Part shown: positions 31,302 to 42,199 of the stretch, piece by piece
Layout of the letters: every line of letters begins with the position of its first letter
Position numbering within the stretch: position 1 is the first letter of the stretch
From: Kingdonia uniflora
Lineage: Eukaryota; Streptophyta; Magnoliopsida; Ranunculales; Circaeasteraceae
Direction of reading: 5' to 3'
Assembly: GCA_014058105.1 (NCBI GenBank)
Contig: JACGCM010002435.1
Location: 2,852,001 to 2,916,000 of the forward strand
Length of the DNA stretch: 64,000 nucleotides
Program-made: the position numbers and the translations under genes
Notes under the pieces: generated by a model
What the model saw: the letters and a program-made list of their open reading frames with translations, nothing else
Told to the model about the DNA's origin: nothing
Databases searched by the model: none

Positions 31302-32640
31302 TGAATTTCGAGGCGGTTCTTGATGTTTTCATCGATTCTTCATCCGAGAGGGAGATAATATCGAGCAATCTTCAACCAATTATAGTGATGACGACGTTAT
31401 TGATGAGATTAAGATGGAGATATTGAGAAATCAAGATGAAATTGAAGAATTAGAAGAGGTAAAATTTTCAAGAACTCGTGTTGGTTCGGTTGTCGGGCAT
31501 AAAGCCATAAATCGCTCATGTGTTCTTTGGAATAAGTTGCTCATGCACGACTACTTCCGCGATCAAAACACATTCGGAAGTGAAAATTTCCGTCGAAGAT
31601 TCCGTATGAGCCGATGACTTTTCGATAGTATTTTGAATGCGGTGGTTGCTTATGACAAGTTTTTCGCTCGGAAGCGAAATTGTGCAAATGTTTTGGGTTT
31701 ATCGCCTCATAAAAAACTTACGGCGGTATTTCGTATGTTTGCATATGGAGTGTCGGCGGACAGCTGTGATGAATATTCTCAGGTTACAGAGAGCACGACC
31801 ATTGAGTCCCTTACGAGATTTTACAATGCAATGATCGGGCAATTTGGTGTGAAGTATTTGAGATCGCCAACTCCAGAGGATATACAACGGTTGTTGTACG
31901 TTGCCGAGAGGCGTAGATTTCCCGGCATGCTAGGTAGTTTGGATTGCATGCATTGGGGGTGAAAAAATTTCCCCACGGCTTGGGTGGGTCAATACACGGG
32001 GAATAAGAAAACACCAACAATCATTTTGGAAGCGGTGACATCTTTTGATTTATGGATATGGCATTGTTTTTTTGGAATGTCTTGTTCCAACAACGACGTA
32101 AATGTTCTTGATCAATCACATATCTTTCGAGATCTTTGTCTTGGTCGTTCTCCACTTTGCAACTTTGAAGTCGATGGAAAACCATACAACATGGGCTACT
32201 ACTTGGCGGATGGTATATATCCGAAATGGGCAACGCTTGTTCAAACCTTACGATTTCACCGAGGTAATGCAGAAAAATATTTTACCAAGCAATAAGAGAC
32301 ATATCGAAAAGACGTAGAATGAGCTTTCGGTGTGCTTCAATCTCGATTTGCAATTGCGAAAGGTCTGACAAGAAGTTGGTCACCCAAAAACCTGCGCAAA
32401 ATAATTCAAACATGTATAATTATGCATAACATGATCGTCGAGGAAGAACACAATAGGTACAGAGTAAGCTTATTGACCGAATATTTTGTCGTAGACCCTA
32501 ATCCAATTGAGTTGAATCGGGAAGAAGTCACTTTACAAGGATATATTGTGAAGTACGATAAGATGACAAATTCGGATAAGTATAAGACACTTCAAAATGA
32601 TCTCATTAAGTATTTGTGGAAGCATCAGGGAAATAACTAG
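31302..32640 (+). pseudogene. PIF/Harbinger DDE transposase (DDE_4/plant transposase type)
   Basis: Transposase cuts and pastes the element at its terminal repeats. From 31,414 to 32,640 one frame persists, about 408 codons. It has catalytic motifs GMLGSLDCMHW (first Asp, about 31,941), SCSNNDVNVLDQS (second Asp, about 32,096) and a DVE-stop-AFGVLQSRF block (Glu, about 32,326). It ends LIKYLWKHQGNN. Four stops (31,615 TGA, 31,960 TGA, 32,293 TAA, 32,329 TGA) interrupt it, each one transition away from a sense codon expected in the family. The start at 31,302 is the first ATG after a TATA-poor leader, and a one-base shift near 31,350 separates it from the main frame. Length suits a normal 400-450-residue transposase. 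Confidence 0.85.
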
Positions 32641-32825
32641 CATTTTTAATTATTTGTAATTTTTATGTAAACGCAACTTCATTTCAATTCTATGTAATTT
32701 CAACTAAGCATTTTATGAAATTTATTTAAAAAAAATTATTTCAATTTCAATATAAATTCAAATAGCAGATAATTAAATAACTAAAATTTCTCAAACAGAT
32801 TCTATTATTTAAAATTACCAAACTT

Positions 32826-32935
32826 CTTAAACAGGGTTTTTAAACAAAGAACAACCAAACTTAAACAAGGTTTTTAAACAAAGTACAACCAAACTTAAAC
32901 AAGGTTTTTAAACAAAGTACAACCAAACTTCTTAA
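32826..32935. repeat. 34-bp minisatellite between the convergent Harbinger genes
   Basis: The unit CTTAAACAAGGTTTTTAAAC and following bases starts at 32,826, 32,860 and 32,894, with a degenerate fourth start near 32,928. It lies between the 3' ends of transposase and the Myb-like gene. Confidence 0.9.
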
Positions 32936-32993
32936 ACAAGAATCACTAAAATACTACCAAACTTCCAAAATAAGATTCTTCAGCTAGAGCATC

Positions 32994-34342
32994 TTAAATA
33001 TTATTATTAGCTTGAAACAATCTCGCCATAACCGCATTACGTTGTGCCTCCCAATAAATCCTTTGAGTGTCGTCCAAAGTAGACATGTTCATCGTCATCA
33101 CCTTTTGATCGTTTTGGGCTTGAAATTGAGCTTCTAAATTCACCACGGCCTTTATCTTTATTTCTCTTAACTTCATTATACAGGCATCTCTCTCTTTTTT
33201 CTTCTTATCTCTCTCAGCAACATACTCTTTTTTTTTCTCCATTCGATCAAGACGACTAATAAGTACATTTTGGCATTCAATGAGAAGATTTTGTCTTTTT
33301 TCATTTCTTTCCTTTTGTTTAACACTTTTGATACCGCTGGGACGTTCTGTCTCCTCATCCGTGATAAGTACTGAAGAGTCATTATTGGAGCTAACGGGTG
33401 TATCGGGTGTTGCCGGAGTAGACGTCCCAGGGCTAGAATTTGATGTTTGCTTCATTCGCACATTGCGAGCTAACATGTCCGGGTGTTGGTCTTGCAATAT
33501 TTTCCAATATTGATAAGCACTTAAAACTTCATAAGCTTCTTTATACGACCATTTGCCTTTGCCATGTGCTTCATACATCGTTTTGGCAGCATCGTCCTAT
33601 AAAATAGATTAAAATAATAATAAAATGTATAATTTTGGTAAAAAAAAATTATAATTCGTAATGACAAATGTTGAATTACATACCAAATTTCCTTGTTGCA
33701 TACCGCTTATGAGACCTTGCATCACACTTTTTAAACAAGTCTTATAAACCTTGCAAGCACGATTCATATCCGACCAATGATTTTTTAAAGATGAAATGCA
33801 TCCAAAACCGACTCCCAAAAAAATCAAGTTGTTGGTTGTTGCTTTTGATTTTATCCTCTGAGACATGAACCCAAGCTTTTGCAAAAATTTTGTTTTAAAT
33901 ACCCGTCCATTTTAATAACTGAGACCCCCCCTGCATTAGTAGTTGCCTTGGTCGAGCGACGTCTGCCTTTGTTTTTTTGTCTATCAACAACCCTCGTGTC
34001 TTCGGATTGAGATAAGTCAATCGATTGAGTACCATGTGATTGAGATGATTGAGATTGTGAGAGATTGGCAAATGAAGAAGGATGTTGGAATTGAGTGGGA
34101 ATGGCGAATTGAGAGGGTTGTCCCCGATTATTGGGTACTATGAAGAAATGAGGAGATTGTACCCAATTGTTGGGCGAGTTAAAAGATTGAATAGGTTGGG
34201 ATTGAGATGATTGAGGTTGAGGGGAATGAGTGAATTGCAACCAATTAGGTAGAATTTGTTGTTGTTGTCCAAAATTGTTGGGTTGATTCAAATTACTCTC
34301 AGTAGTGGAATCATTCTCTTGCGTTGCATTCGAAGAACTCAT
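32994..34342 (-). pseudogene. Harbinger second gene: Myb/NAM-associated-like DNA-binding protein
   Basis: On -, the N-terminus is Gln/Asn/Ser/Pro-rich (34,342 to about 33,960). A basic patch follows (KNKGRRRSTKATTNAG). After a frameshift near 33,900 come SSLKNHWSDMNRACKVYKTC and LISGMQQGNL, the trihelix/NAM-associated signature. A GTATGT donor and TTTTATAG acceptor define an 87-bp intron (about 33,597-33,683). The reading then resumes as DDAAKTMYEAHGKGKWSYKEAYEVL and ends in a Lys/Glu-rich coiled coil. PIF/Harbinger elements need such a Myb-like partner for transposase nuclear import and DNA binding. It is convergent with the transposase. Confidence 0.75.
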
Positions 34343-34607
34343 CTAATAATTTGCATATATAAAGAATTATTCAAGATGAAAAACTTAAAACCTTAGAATA
34401 TAAATATCTAGAAAATTAAAAGGAATATGATAAAATTAAACAAAAGCTTACCTAGAGATCAACCTTAATCCCAATAGAGTGAAGGAGAGTTGTGGTGCAA
34501 ATGGATTTGGTTTTTGTTGAAGTGGTGAAGAGAGGGAAATGATTTAGTTTCAAAGTGATGAAAAGAGGAAATGATTTGATTTTGGAAGCTTTAACGAATT
34601 TTGTTAG

Positions 34608-34712
34608 TGCAACAGGCGCCTAATTAAAAAAATAAAATAACTTAGGTGCCTAAGTCTTAGGCGGCTGTTTAAAAATAGAGCAGGCGCACAACACTTGGGC
34701 GCCCAATCACTA
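34608..34712. repeat. Right subterminal GGCGCC motif cluster
   Basis: AGGCGCC, GGTGCCTAAGTCTTAGGCGG, CAGGCGC and GGGCGCCC lie within about 105 bp, mirroring 27,697-27,765. Both clusters also share GCGCATAACACTTGGGCGCC (CACAAC on the right) in direct orientation. Confidence 0.7.
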
Positions 34713-34824
34713 CTTAAAAATCCAAGGCCGAGTCTTGGATTTCAAGGCTGAGACTTGGATTTTGAGACTCAAATCCAAGTCAGTCATGCACTATTGGAGG
34801 ACAAAAATCTAATGTGGCAGCTTA

Positions 34825-34859
34825 AAATCCAAGGTAGTGAGGCACTTTAGGAGTTGCTC
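34825..34859 (-). repeat. Right terminal inverted repeat of the Harbinger element
   Basis: The reverse complement reads GAGCAACTCCTAAAGTGCCT, matching the left end. It is followed by TAT. Confidence 0.85.
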
Positions 34860-35384
34860 TATCTACTAAAAGAAAACTACTTTTTATATCTTTTAAACAG
34901 GTACAAGATGAGAAATGTTTACCTAAGTCCCTTTTTTCACCAAACTAGCATTTTACTATTAAGCTCTTGGCCCAGTGTTAGTTGTACCTCTCCACCTAGA
35001 GAAGTCGTATGGGGTTGGAAATTCAAGGTTGCAGATCCCTATATAAAATTGGGTTGAAAACAACTAAACTATCTCATTTAAAAAAAGACTAACCTTAATT
35101 ACTCGCCAAAAACCTTCTTTGTGTCCCTGCATCCTTTTCTATTTAAAGGACTTTGCCAAAAATAAATCTTAGGCCGACTTTGGACGGGATCACCCAATTT
35201 TGTTAACCACATTAATGAATATATTGACCAAGTTTTCAAAGAAGAGACTAACCTATTATAAACGTGATCCAATTATTTTCTTTCTTTCACCACTCGGAGA
35301 AAAATCCATTTGATAATTTGGTAAGTAATGACTACACATTGTACACATTCCCTTATATGTTTTCTTATGTCTAGGTTCAAAAAG
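34860..35384. other. Unassigned intergenic sequence
   Basis: No coding or repeat feature is recognised. The short + frame at 34,854-35,057 has no supporting motif. Confidence 0.4.
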
Positions 35385-37830
35385 TACTATTTCCGTCCCT
35401 GACTATGAGTCCCCACCCCACACAAATTCAATATATGACCCCTCTCTTTAAACGCCACCTAGCCCGAAATTTTTTGCGACTAGATTTGTCCCTTCTTTAT
35501 CTCCTAAATGTATTCTTTTTTTATAATTTCATATTAGCCCTTTTCAGACCTATTAATGCTTTCAATATATATTAAAAAAAAAAGGAAAAAAATGAGAAAA
35601 TTTGCTCTTGCCCCCCATTATGATAGACGAATTCACAATTGCCCCCCAGCGTTGGCACTTATTGGTGGTCAGATTTTGGTGAACTGACAAAAACACCTTC
35701 GCGTGCCAAGCACGTGAATCATGGTAACCGGTTGTCATAACTTGTTACACCAACAACTCTCTCTCTCTCTACTATTATTAGACCATTTCTCTCGAGTTCA
35801 ATACCAAGAGAAAAGGAGACCATCTCTCTCTCTACTTATGATTGACAATCTCTCTCTCTCTCTCACTCATATGTTTATGAATTCTGACCTAAGGAAAGAG
35901 CAATCCTCGCCTTTGTCACAGGAAGTAGAGCAGCTGCATGAGAAAACGCGACATCTGTCAACGAAGCAAGCAGTGGATTAGAAGTTACATCTGCAGCAAA
36001 TGTTCTCCTATGAACCTCCCGTAAAGTATGCAAAGAAAGTTGCCACAACAAAGAAAGCACACAGAAAAGAGGGGGTTGACATGTAACATAATCTGAAATA
36101 TTCAACCATGGGGACCTCAATTTTGTATAAGGATTGAGGTCTCCCTACATTATAGTCTCTAATTACTTTTTGAAGTTTAGATCCTTTCATTGCAAGACTG
36201 TATGAACTGAAATTTGGTTCCCTTCATGTGGTAGTAATTCTAAGATTAGTTACAACTTGAGGGCCCTGTACCAGTCACTGATAAGAGACCAAGGAATGTT
36301 GCCAGAGTTAAAAGGAATTGTTTGCGACATGTGATTGGTCTTCTGGTGAATGATTATTCTACCTTCAAAATTGGCGCTTAGCTTTCACAGAGAGAGGAAG
36401 GGAATTTTTGAATAAAAATTAATCTATAATCTCCCTTTGTTGTGCAGAATCAAAAATCAGCCATTTCTGATCAAAATTGGACCTGTAGATTCAAGCACCT
36501 GCATAGATTCAATTGGACCTAATAACAATTGTATAAATTGAATTGGATTCAAACTCCCTTTGTTGTGTAGATTCAAGCACCTGTATAGATTGAATTGGAC
36601 CTCATAGAGATGATAGAATGAAGTACAACAACTGTTCTTCCAATTTAGGGTTTGAATGCCGAAAGAGACCGACTCTTGGAGTAGCATTGTTGCTTGTTAA
36701 ACCTATAATCGATGGATCAAAACCTAATAATAAACAGTTGGGGTACATTACGTTTTCAAGTTCTGCTTCTTTCTCTCTACTGTTATAGTGTCTCTCTCCT
36801 TATCTCTCTCCATTTCAATCTGGATCGTCAGATCTTGATGAGTAGATCAAAGTTTTTTTTTTTTTTTTTTTAATCTTTTGAAACTGGTAACCTGGGTCAG
36901 TGATTCACGTGCTTGGCACGTAAGGGGGTTTTTGTCAGTTTACCAAAATCTGACCAGTCAAAGGCTAGTCAACCCAAAAATGGGGGTTACAGACCAATAA
37001 GTGCCAACGTTGGGGGGCAATTATGAATTCGTCTATCATAATAGGGGGTAAGAGCAAATTTACTAAAAAAAATGAGATCTTTCGGATACAAAAGGAATTC
37101 GTAATGTATAAATTGAACAAAAAAACATAATCCTAGTTAATCTTAGTCGTTCACCCTAATAAAAATCAAGCTCTTAGTTGTCTCTCCAAATTAAATAGTA
37201 ACGAGTCAATTTAAAAAAAATAACCCTAGCGGATCTTAATCAGTTCCTTAAAATAATTGAGGATCTTTATCGTCTCAAACAAAATTTCACCTCGATTTAA
37301 CTGCAATTTATTTTGGTGAGATGATGAAGATTCTCAATTTTTTTGAGGGAAATGACTAAGATCTGCTAGGACTATATTTTAAAATTTGACCCCCTACGAT
37401 TGATTTTGCGGAGACGTCAAAGATCATCGATTTTTGGGGCGAGGCAACGAAGATCCGCTAAGATTATATTTTAGAATTTGACATGTTATGATTTCATCAT
37501 TTGGGGAGGATTAATGACCTATATTGTTATTGGGGAAAACCATTAAAATTAGTTGGGTTGTTTTTTTTTTTTTTTTTTTTTTCTCTCTTTTCGTACAAGT
37601 TGCACAATAATTTATTTTCGGTAGATGACATTTTTTTCTTAATATTTTTATTATGTTTTTTTTTGGGGCTGAAAGGACTAATATAGAATTATGAAAAAGA
37701 GAATACATTTAAAGACAAAGAAGGGAGAAATCTTGTCGAAGGAAATTGAGGGGTAGGAGGCGTTTAAAGAGAGGGGTCTTATATTAAGTTTGTGCAGGTG
37801 GGGCTCATAGTAGGGGACTCGAAATGTCAC
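35385..37830. mobile_element. Outer long-inverted-repeat element (non-autonomous)
   Basis: About 35,385-35,560 aligns with the reverse complement of about 37,645-37,830. The shared blocks include TATGA(G)(T/C)CCC, ATGACCCCTCTCTTTAAACG against AAGACCCCTCTCTTTAAACG, and TAAATGTATTCT. A further inverted pair lies inside (about 37,215-37,295 and 37,317-37,400). There is no transposase. A second inverted-repeat element (35,595-37,065) sits within it near its left arm. Superfamily is not assigned; the long arms fit a Mutator-like or foldback element. Confidence 0.65.
35595..37065. mobile_element. Inner long-inverted-repeat element nested in the outer one
   Basis: The left arm (about 35,595-35,725: AAATTTGCTCTTGCCCCCC, GATAGACGAATTCA, CGTTGGCACTTATTGGT, CACGTGAATCA) matches the reverse complement of the right arm (about 36,900-37,065). 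The interior holds CT-rich microsatellites on both sides and imperfect repeats of TAGATTCAAGCACCTG. No coding capacity is recognised. It is probably a non-autonomous Mutator-like or other TIR element. Confidence 0.75.
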
Positions 37831-37929
37831 GGTTGCGGTGTTAAACAGTCAACAACAAAATAATAATTTGTTTACGGTAAAAATAGGATATTGACATATG
37901 GCAGACAGATATGTTTTGAGTTGAGTGGG

Positions 37930-39328
37930 ACCCAATTGTAGAGGTTCTCCTTAATATTGTGCATGCTGTCCGTTTTTATTTTTCTCTCTCTCTCTCTCTG
38001 CAAGTTTTATTACAATTGAACTCTTTCGTGATTCAATTGTCTAGCCTTTCTAATCATTTGGGATTCGAAATTCTTGAATTCAAAGGTGCTAAGCTCAATC
38101 TCCATGCATCATCTTTGTGTTTCAATTCATCATCTCTTAGTCATGATCATCTCAAATTATTTATTATTTCTGTTGTTGCAGGGAAGAACAAGTTTGATCA
38201 ATTGTTGAGGTGTTCCTGTGATCATTTCATTCAAGCTTTTCTAACTTTGGACTTCACGTGAGTTTATGAATTCTTGGTATTCGTATAAATGTCTCTGTGA
38301 ATGTTATTTTTGATAGTTTATCATTGCCAGGTTTTGATCTATTATTTTTTTCTTCCTATTATTCGGACAAATTTTATGACTATAGTTATGGCGTAATTAA
38401 TGGTTACAGAAATTTTGACTTTGACCCCAAGTACAAACTGAAAATTAGCATTTACACCCCGGCTTCGGCACATATTCCTTTTTTTTACCCCAAATTGCCT
38501 TTGACTGCAAGTCAACTTGGGTTGACCCAGTCTATTTTGGTTGTTTCCTCTTTTGCTCTTCACGTGTGTATCATTTTTTTTTTAAACATAAAACCAAATG
38601 ATTTTTTTTTTAATCTTCTCACATTTCCCTCTTTTGGTTGTTTTTTTCATTTTCGGGTTTTTTTTTTTTTTTTTTTTTTTAATGTGATAGAGCCAAAAGA
38701 GCGAAACAAATACAAAAGATTGGGTCAACTAGGTTTGACTTGTAGTCAAAGGCAATTTGGGATCTAGAAATGAATATGTGGGGAACTTAGGTCTAAAGGC
38801 TAATTTTCATTTTCTAGTGGGGGCCAAAGTTCAAATTTATTTAATGGTTGTAGGGCTTATTGAGTTGAAATATCAATTTTTATGAATAATGTTTGGTACC
38901 AATCTTAAGTTCCATTAATGTTATTTCATTGAAAAAGACGCATGCCTACAGAGGCCAATTTTAATTATATAAGATTTGATAGAATCACTTGCATCTGCAT
39001 TTTGTCAAGTAGTTTCGGGAGTTGAAGCTGATATCCCTGTATTTTGATTGGATTTCCCTGTCATCAGCATACTTTCATGCAAGAATTTGGCTGATTATCA
39101 ATTTTCTAATGAATGGGAACATTAGTTTTCTTAGTGAAAGAATAGTTCATCAAAGTTCACCAAATAGTTTTGTTTCTGTGCGTATATCTAAGAATGATTA
39201 TAGAGAGTAGAGCCAGTTAAACTTTGTTAAATAAAGTTTTTCTTATGTATGCTTCTAGAAACTAAACTGTTGAAAGCGGAGAATTTATTAACATTTGTTC
39301 TCTTACTAAAAAGGTGAGTGGAGCAATA
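37930..39328 (+). promoter_or_regulatory. 5' leader region of LKR/SDH with probable leader introns
   Basis: A CT microsatellite at 37,983-37,998, common in plant 5' UTRs, is followed by possible splice signals. These include a TTGTTGCAG acceptor at about 38,181, a CAC/GTGAGT donor at about 38,257 and a possible acceptor at about 39,313 just before the coding start. The region has no convincing coding frame. It contains a foldback element (38,413-38,850). The transcription start cannot be placed from sequence. Confidence 0.45.
38413..38850. mobile_element. Foldback MITE-like element in the LKR/SDH leader
   Basis: The left arm (about 38,413-38,545: AATTTTGAC, GAAAATTAGC, CACATATTC, CCCAAATTGCCTTTGACTGC, AAGTCAA, GTTGACCCA) pairs with the reverse complement of the right arm (about 38,705-38,850). 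The loop is T-rich with long poly-T runs. It is non-coding. A transcript through it would form a long hairpin. Confidence 0.8.
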
Positions 39329-41459
39329 ATGCTTGGGAATGGTGTTGTGGGAATACTTGCAGAGACTACAAACAAGTGGGAAAGGAGAGTTCCTCTGACC
39401 CCATCACACTGTGCCCGCCTTCTGCATGGAGGCAGCGGTAAGACCGGTATGGCCCGCATTATTGTCCAACCATCAACTAAGCGCATATATCATGATGCCT
39501 TATACGAGGATGTTGGTTGTGAGATATCAGATGATCTCTCAGAATGTGGTCTTATCTTGGGTGTTAAACAGCCAAAGGTTTTGAATCCTTTTTTATTTTC
39601 AGTTTCTTTTAGCCGATTAAGAAAATTGAGTTAATTATTGTGCTCTTGATGCAGTTGGAGTTAATTCTTCCCCATACGGCTTATTCGTTTTTCTCCCATA
39701 CACACAAGGCCCAGAAAGAAAATATGCCATTGCTAGATAAGGTATTATTTGATTCCTCGTTCATATTTTCGTTAATAGTTGTTAATATTGATCACAATCA
39801 AAGATTTTGCATCACTGCAGATAGTAGCTGAAAGGGCATCATTGTACGACTATGAACTTATTGTTGGAGACCATGGGAAAAGATTGCTTGCTTTTGGAAA
39901 ATTTGCTGGTAGAGCTGGTTTAATTGACTTCTTACATGGCTTAGGAAAACGTAGGCGCCACTTCCCTTATCAGCTCTGCTTATCTTAGTTTGGTTACACT
40001 ATAAGTTAACTTGTTTGACCTTATCTTACTTGCATCTCCGTAAAACTTCAAGTTCTGATCTTTGTTTTTGTTTGAGACTACTTTAGTGCTTAAGTACAGT
40101 CAATTTTCCTCTTACTTATAATTTTTTAAAAGAAGAAAGTCAAGTACACATTTTTATGCTAAGGTCAACTTATATCTTGCTATAACCTAAAAGGCGGAGT
40201 TTTTCTTTTTTTCATTTCAAGTAGCATAGCATACAAGGTCACAATGATGTATTTCCATTAAAGAAGCATAGCATATATGAGCATACCGAGATAGATGAGT
40301 ATTGAATTTCAGGAAGAGAAACTAGAAATACGTGAAAAAATCTACAACAAACCCAAATAGAGTATATGTTCGAGATCAGTTAAGATTACACAAGGATTCT
40401 AATTTTCTAGTATATGCTTTGAAAAGTGAAGACTCCTGTTGTTGATTGTTAAGGAAAATTGGGACTGTGACATTGTTGTACATATGACTAGACAGTATGG
40501 TTTTAACTATTATCTTCTTGTCTTCATTTTTCAGGGTATCTAAGTCTTGGATATTCAACACCTTTCCTCTCACTGGGGGCATCTTACATGTATACTTCTC
40601 TGGTTGCTGCCAAAGCTGCAGTAATTGCTGTAGGCGAAGAGATAGCCACTCTAGGACTGCCTTCTGGAATCTGTCCTCTGGTCTTTGTATTCACTGGATC
40701 TGGAAATGGTTGGTACACACTGCTGTTTAGTTATTAACTTCTTTTTTGCTTAGAGCATATCTTCAATGGTGTTGCATAGACTTGAAAAACTGAAAAGTGA
40801 GATACTTGCAACTTTAGACTTGAGTGCTATCTGGAAATTGTAAGGCATAGTTTATGGAGGATTGACACTTGAAATAAAGTTCAACGCGCTTTTTGAAGGA
40901 ATAATAAAGATGATATTACTGGATTGTTTTATATCCATCATTATGTTTCTTTCTGCAATGTGGCATCGCCTGGAATGGCTAGACCCCATATTAAATGTTG
41001 CCCCTCAAAATAATAATTTTCTGCCCTCTGCTACTTGAAAGAACCAAGAACAGACACAAAAACTTTATTTCTTACTTTTGATATGATTCGAGATACTATT
41101 GCACTAAAAGATTCCTAACTTTATGTCTAAATATATTATTTAGAGCTTTGGTTTCTTCGCTTGAAGATCACTCGATCAGATAGGTTCCCCTATTTTTCAC
41201 GTGTTAGAGGGTATCACCTTTGGTTAATAAAAAATATGTCACATTCTTTTGCTTTTCATTACTAATTTATGTTTTTCTCTTTCCAACTTGATCTTTTAAA
41301 GCATGTTATAAATGCATGATTATGAACTTTTATTCTAGACTGTACTTGTGGAGTTTTTACTTTTTACGTTTTGTAGTTTCTCAGGGTGCACAAGAAATTT
41401 TTAAGCTCCTTCCTCATACTTTTGTTGATCCAAGCAGACTTCCAGAGCTTTTTGGGAAG
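39329..41459 (+). CDS. LKR/SDH: Lysine-ketoglutarate reductase/saccharopine dehydrogenase, first five coding exons (partial)
   Basis: This bifunctional cytosolic enzyme starts lysine catabolism: LKR condenses lysine with 2-oxoglutarate to saccharopine and SDH splits it. The exons are 39,329-39,577, 39,655-39,741, 39,821-39,950, 40,535-40,708 and 41,377-41,459. All have GT-AG borders and sum to exactly 241 codons. The product begins MLGNGVVGILAETTNKWERR, then VPLTPSHCARLLHGG (alanine dehydrogenase/PNT N-terminal-like LKR domain), DALYEDVGCEISDDLSECG, FFSHTHKAQKENMPLLDK, LIVGDHGKRLLAFGKFAGRA, STPFLSLGASYMYTSLVAAK and SGICPLVFVFTGSGN. The full enzyme is about 1,060 residues, so most of LKR and all of SDH are absent. 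No stop interrupts these exons. ATG 39,329 fits the family start; a GTG at 39,314 is not used. Confidence 0.93.
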
Positions 41460-42199
41460 GTAAATAATATTTACAGCATCTTATAGATTATTTATATTTC
41501 TTATTGGTGTAACTATGCGACATCATTGATTTTCTGTATTGTTATTTGTGATTTTTTTTTCTCCTAAAGTAGACGTTTACATTGAGATAAAGGATAACAA
41601 ATTAAACAATCACGTGGGAAGCGATCATTTACCTTTATTATCATTATCTCGGCTTTTGACGGTTGCTTCATTGTTCATTTTCCTCCAGCCTTGTCTTCCC
41701 TAGAACTTTTCGATAGCTGTGATACCAAAATTTGATAAAAACAATTTAGCGGAAGCTTTTTTATTGTTTTTTACCTAAAATTATAATCTTTAAGTTTTCC
41801 TCCAAACTTACAAATCCGTTCTCTTACAAAAACGAACTACCCAATCTTAGACCATTCTCTACGTAAGTAAGAGGAAACCTCTTTATTCTCTCCTTTAATC
41901 AAGTCTATTGAAAGATTCTAGGCAGTCTAATATATTATTAACAAAAATAGGAAACTAGATAATTCAGAACAAAAACAAACTACTGGAGAGAGAGAAAGAG
42001 CTGTGTAGAGGGTAAACATCATGTGGGAAACGACTCATACTATCTATCAACTCTCCCCGACTTGATGAAAATTTGACATCAAATTTCAAGGTTCTGGGTA
42101 GCCAACCGTTGGATTCACAACCTTTGTTTCCGCCTCATCTGCCAACTGCATGCCATAAACTTTGAACCGCTGCAACCACATGTTCTCGCGTATTTTCTG

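Larger units (their letters stand above)
27575..34859 (+). mobile_element. PIF/Harbinger-type DNA transposon carrying a PMD gene
   Basis: Imperfect terminal inverted repeats begin GAGCATCTCCTAAAGTG on the left and GAGCAACTCCTAAAGTG on the right (25 of 29 bases match). Inside are a DDE transposase (31,302-32,640, +), a Myb/NAM-associated-like gene (32,994-34,342, -) and a four-exon plant mobile domain gene (28,295-30,682, +). The two-gene core of transposase plus Myb-like protein is the standard autonomous PIF/Harbinger set. The PMD gene is extra cargo. Flanking triplets are TAA on the left and TAT on the right, so the 3-bp target duplication is imperfect. All three genes carry disabling changes. 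The length is about 7.3 kb. Confidence 0.85.

Noticed and set aside
27571..34863. Clean 3-bp TTA/TAA target duplication for the Harbinger element
   Set aside because: Left flank is TAA but right flank is TAT, so a perfect duplication cannot be claimed.
37501..37686. Hydrophobic 61-codon frame rich in Phe
   Set aside because: It is translated poly-T within an inverted-repeat element, so not a membrane protein.
39314..39328. GTG as start codon of LKR/SDH, five codons before the ATG
   Set aside because: GTG is not a usual plant start, and the sequence there (AAAAAG/GTGAGT) looks more like splice-site context. ATG at 39,329 matches the family N-terminus.
39262..39486. 74-codon frame opposite to LKR/SDH exon 1
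   Set aside because: Antisense shadow of a conserved exon.
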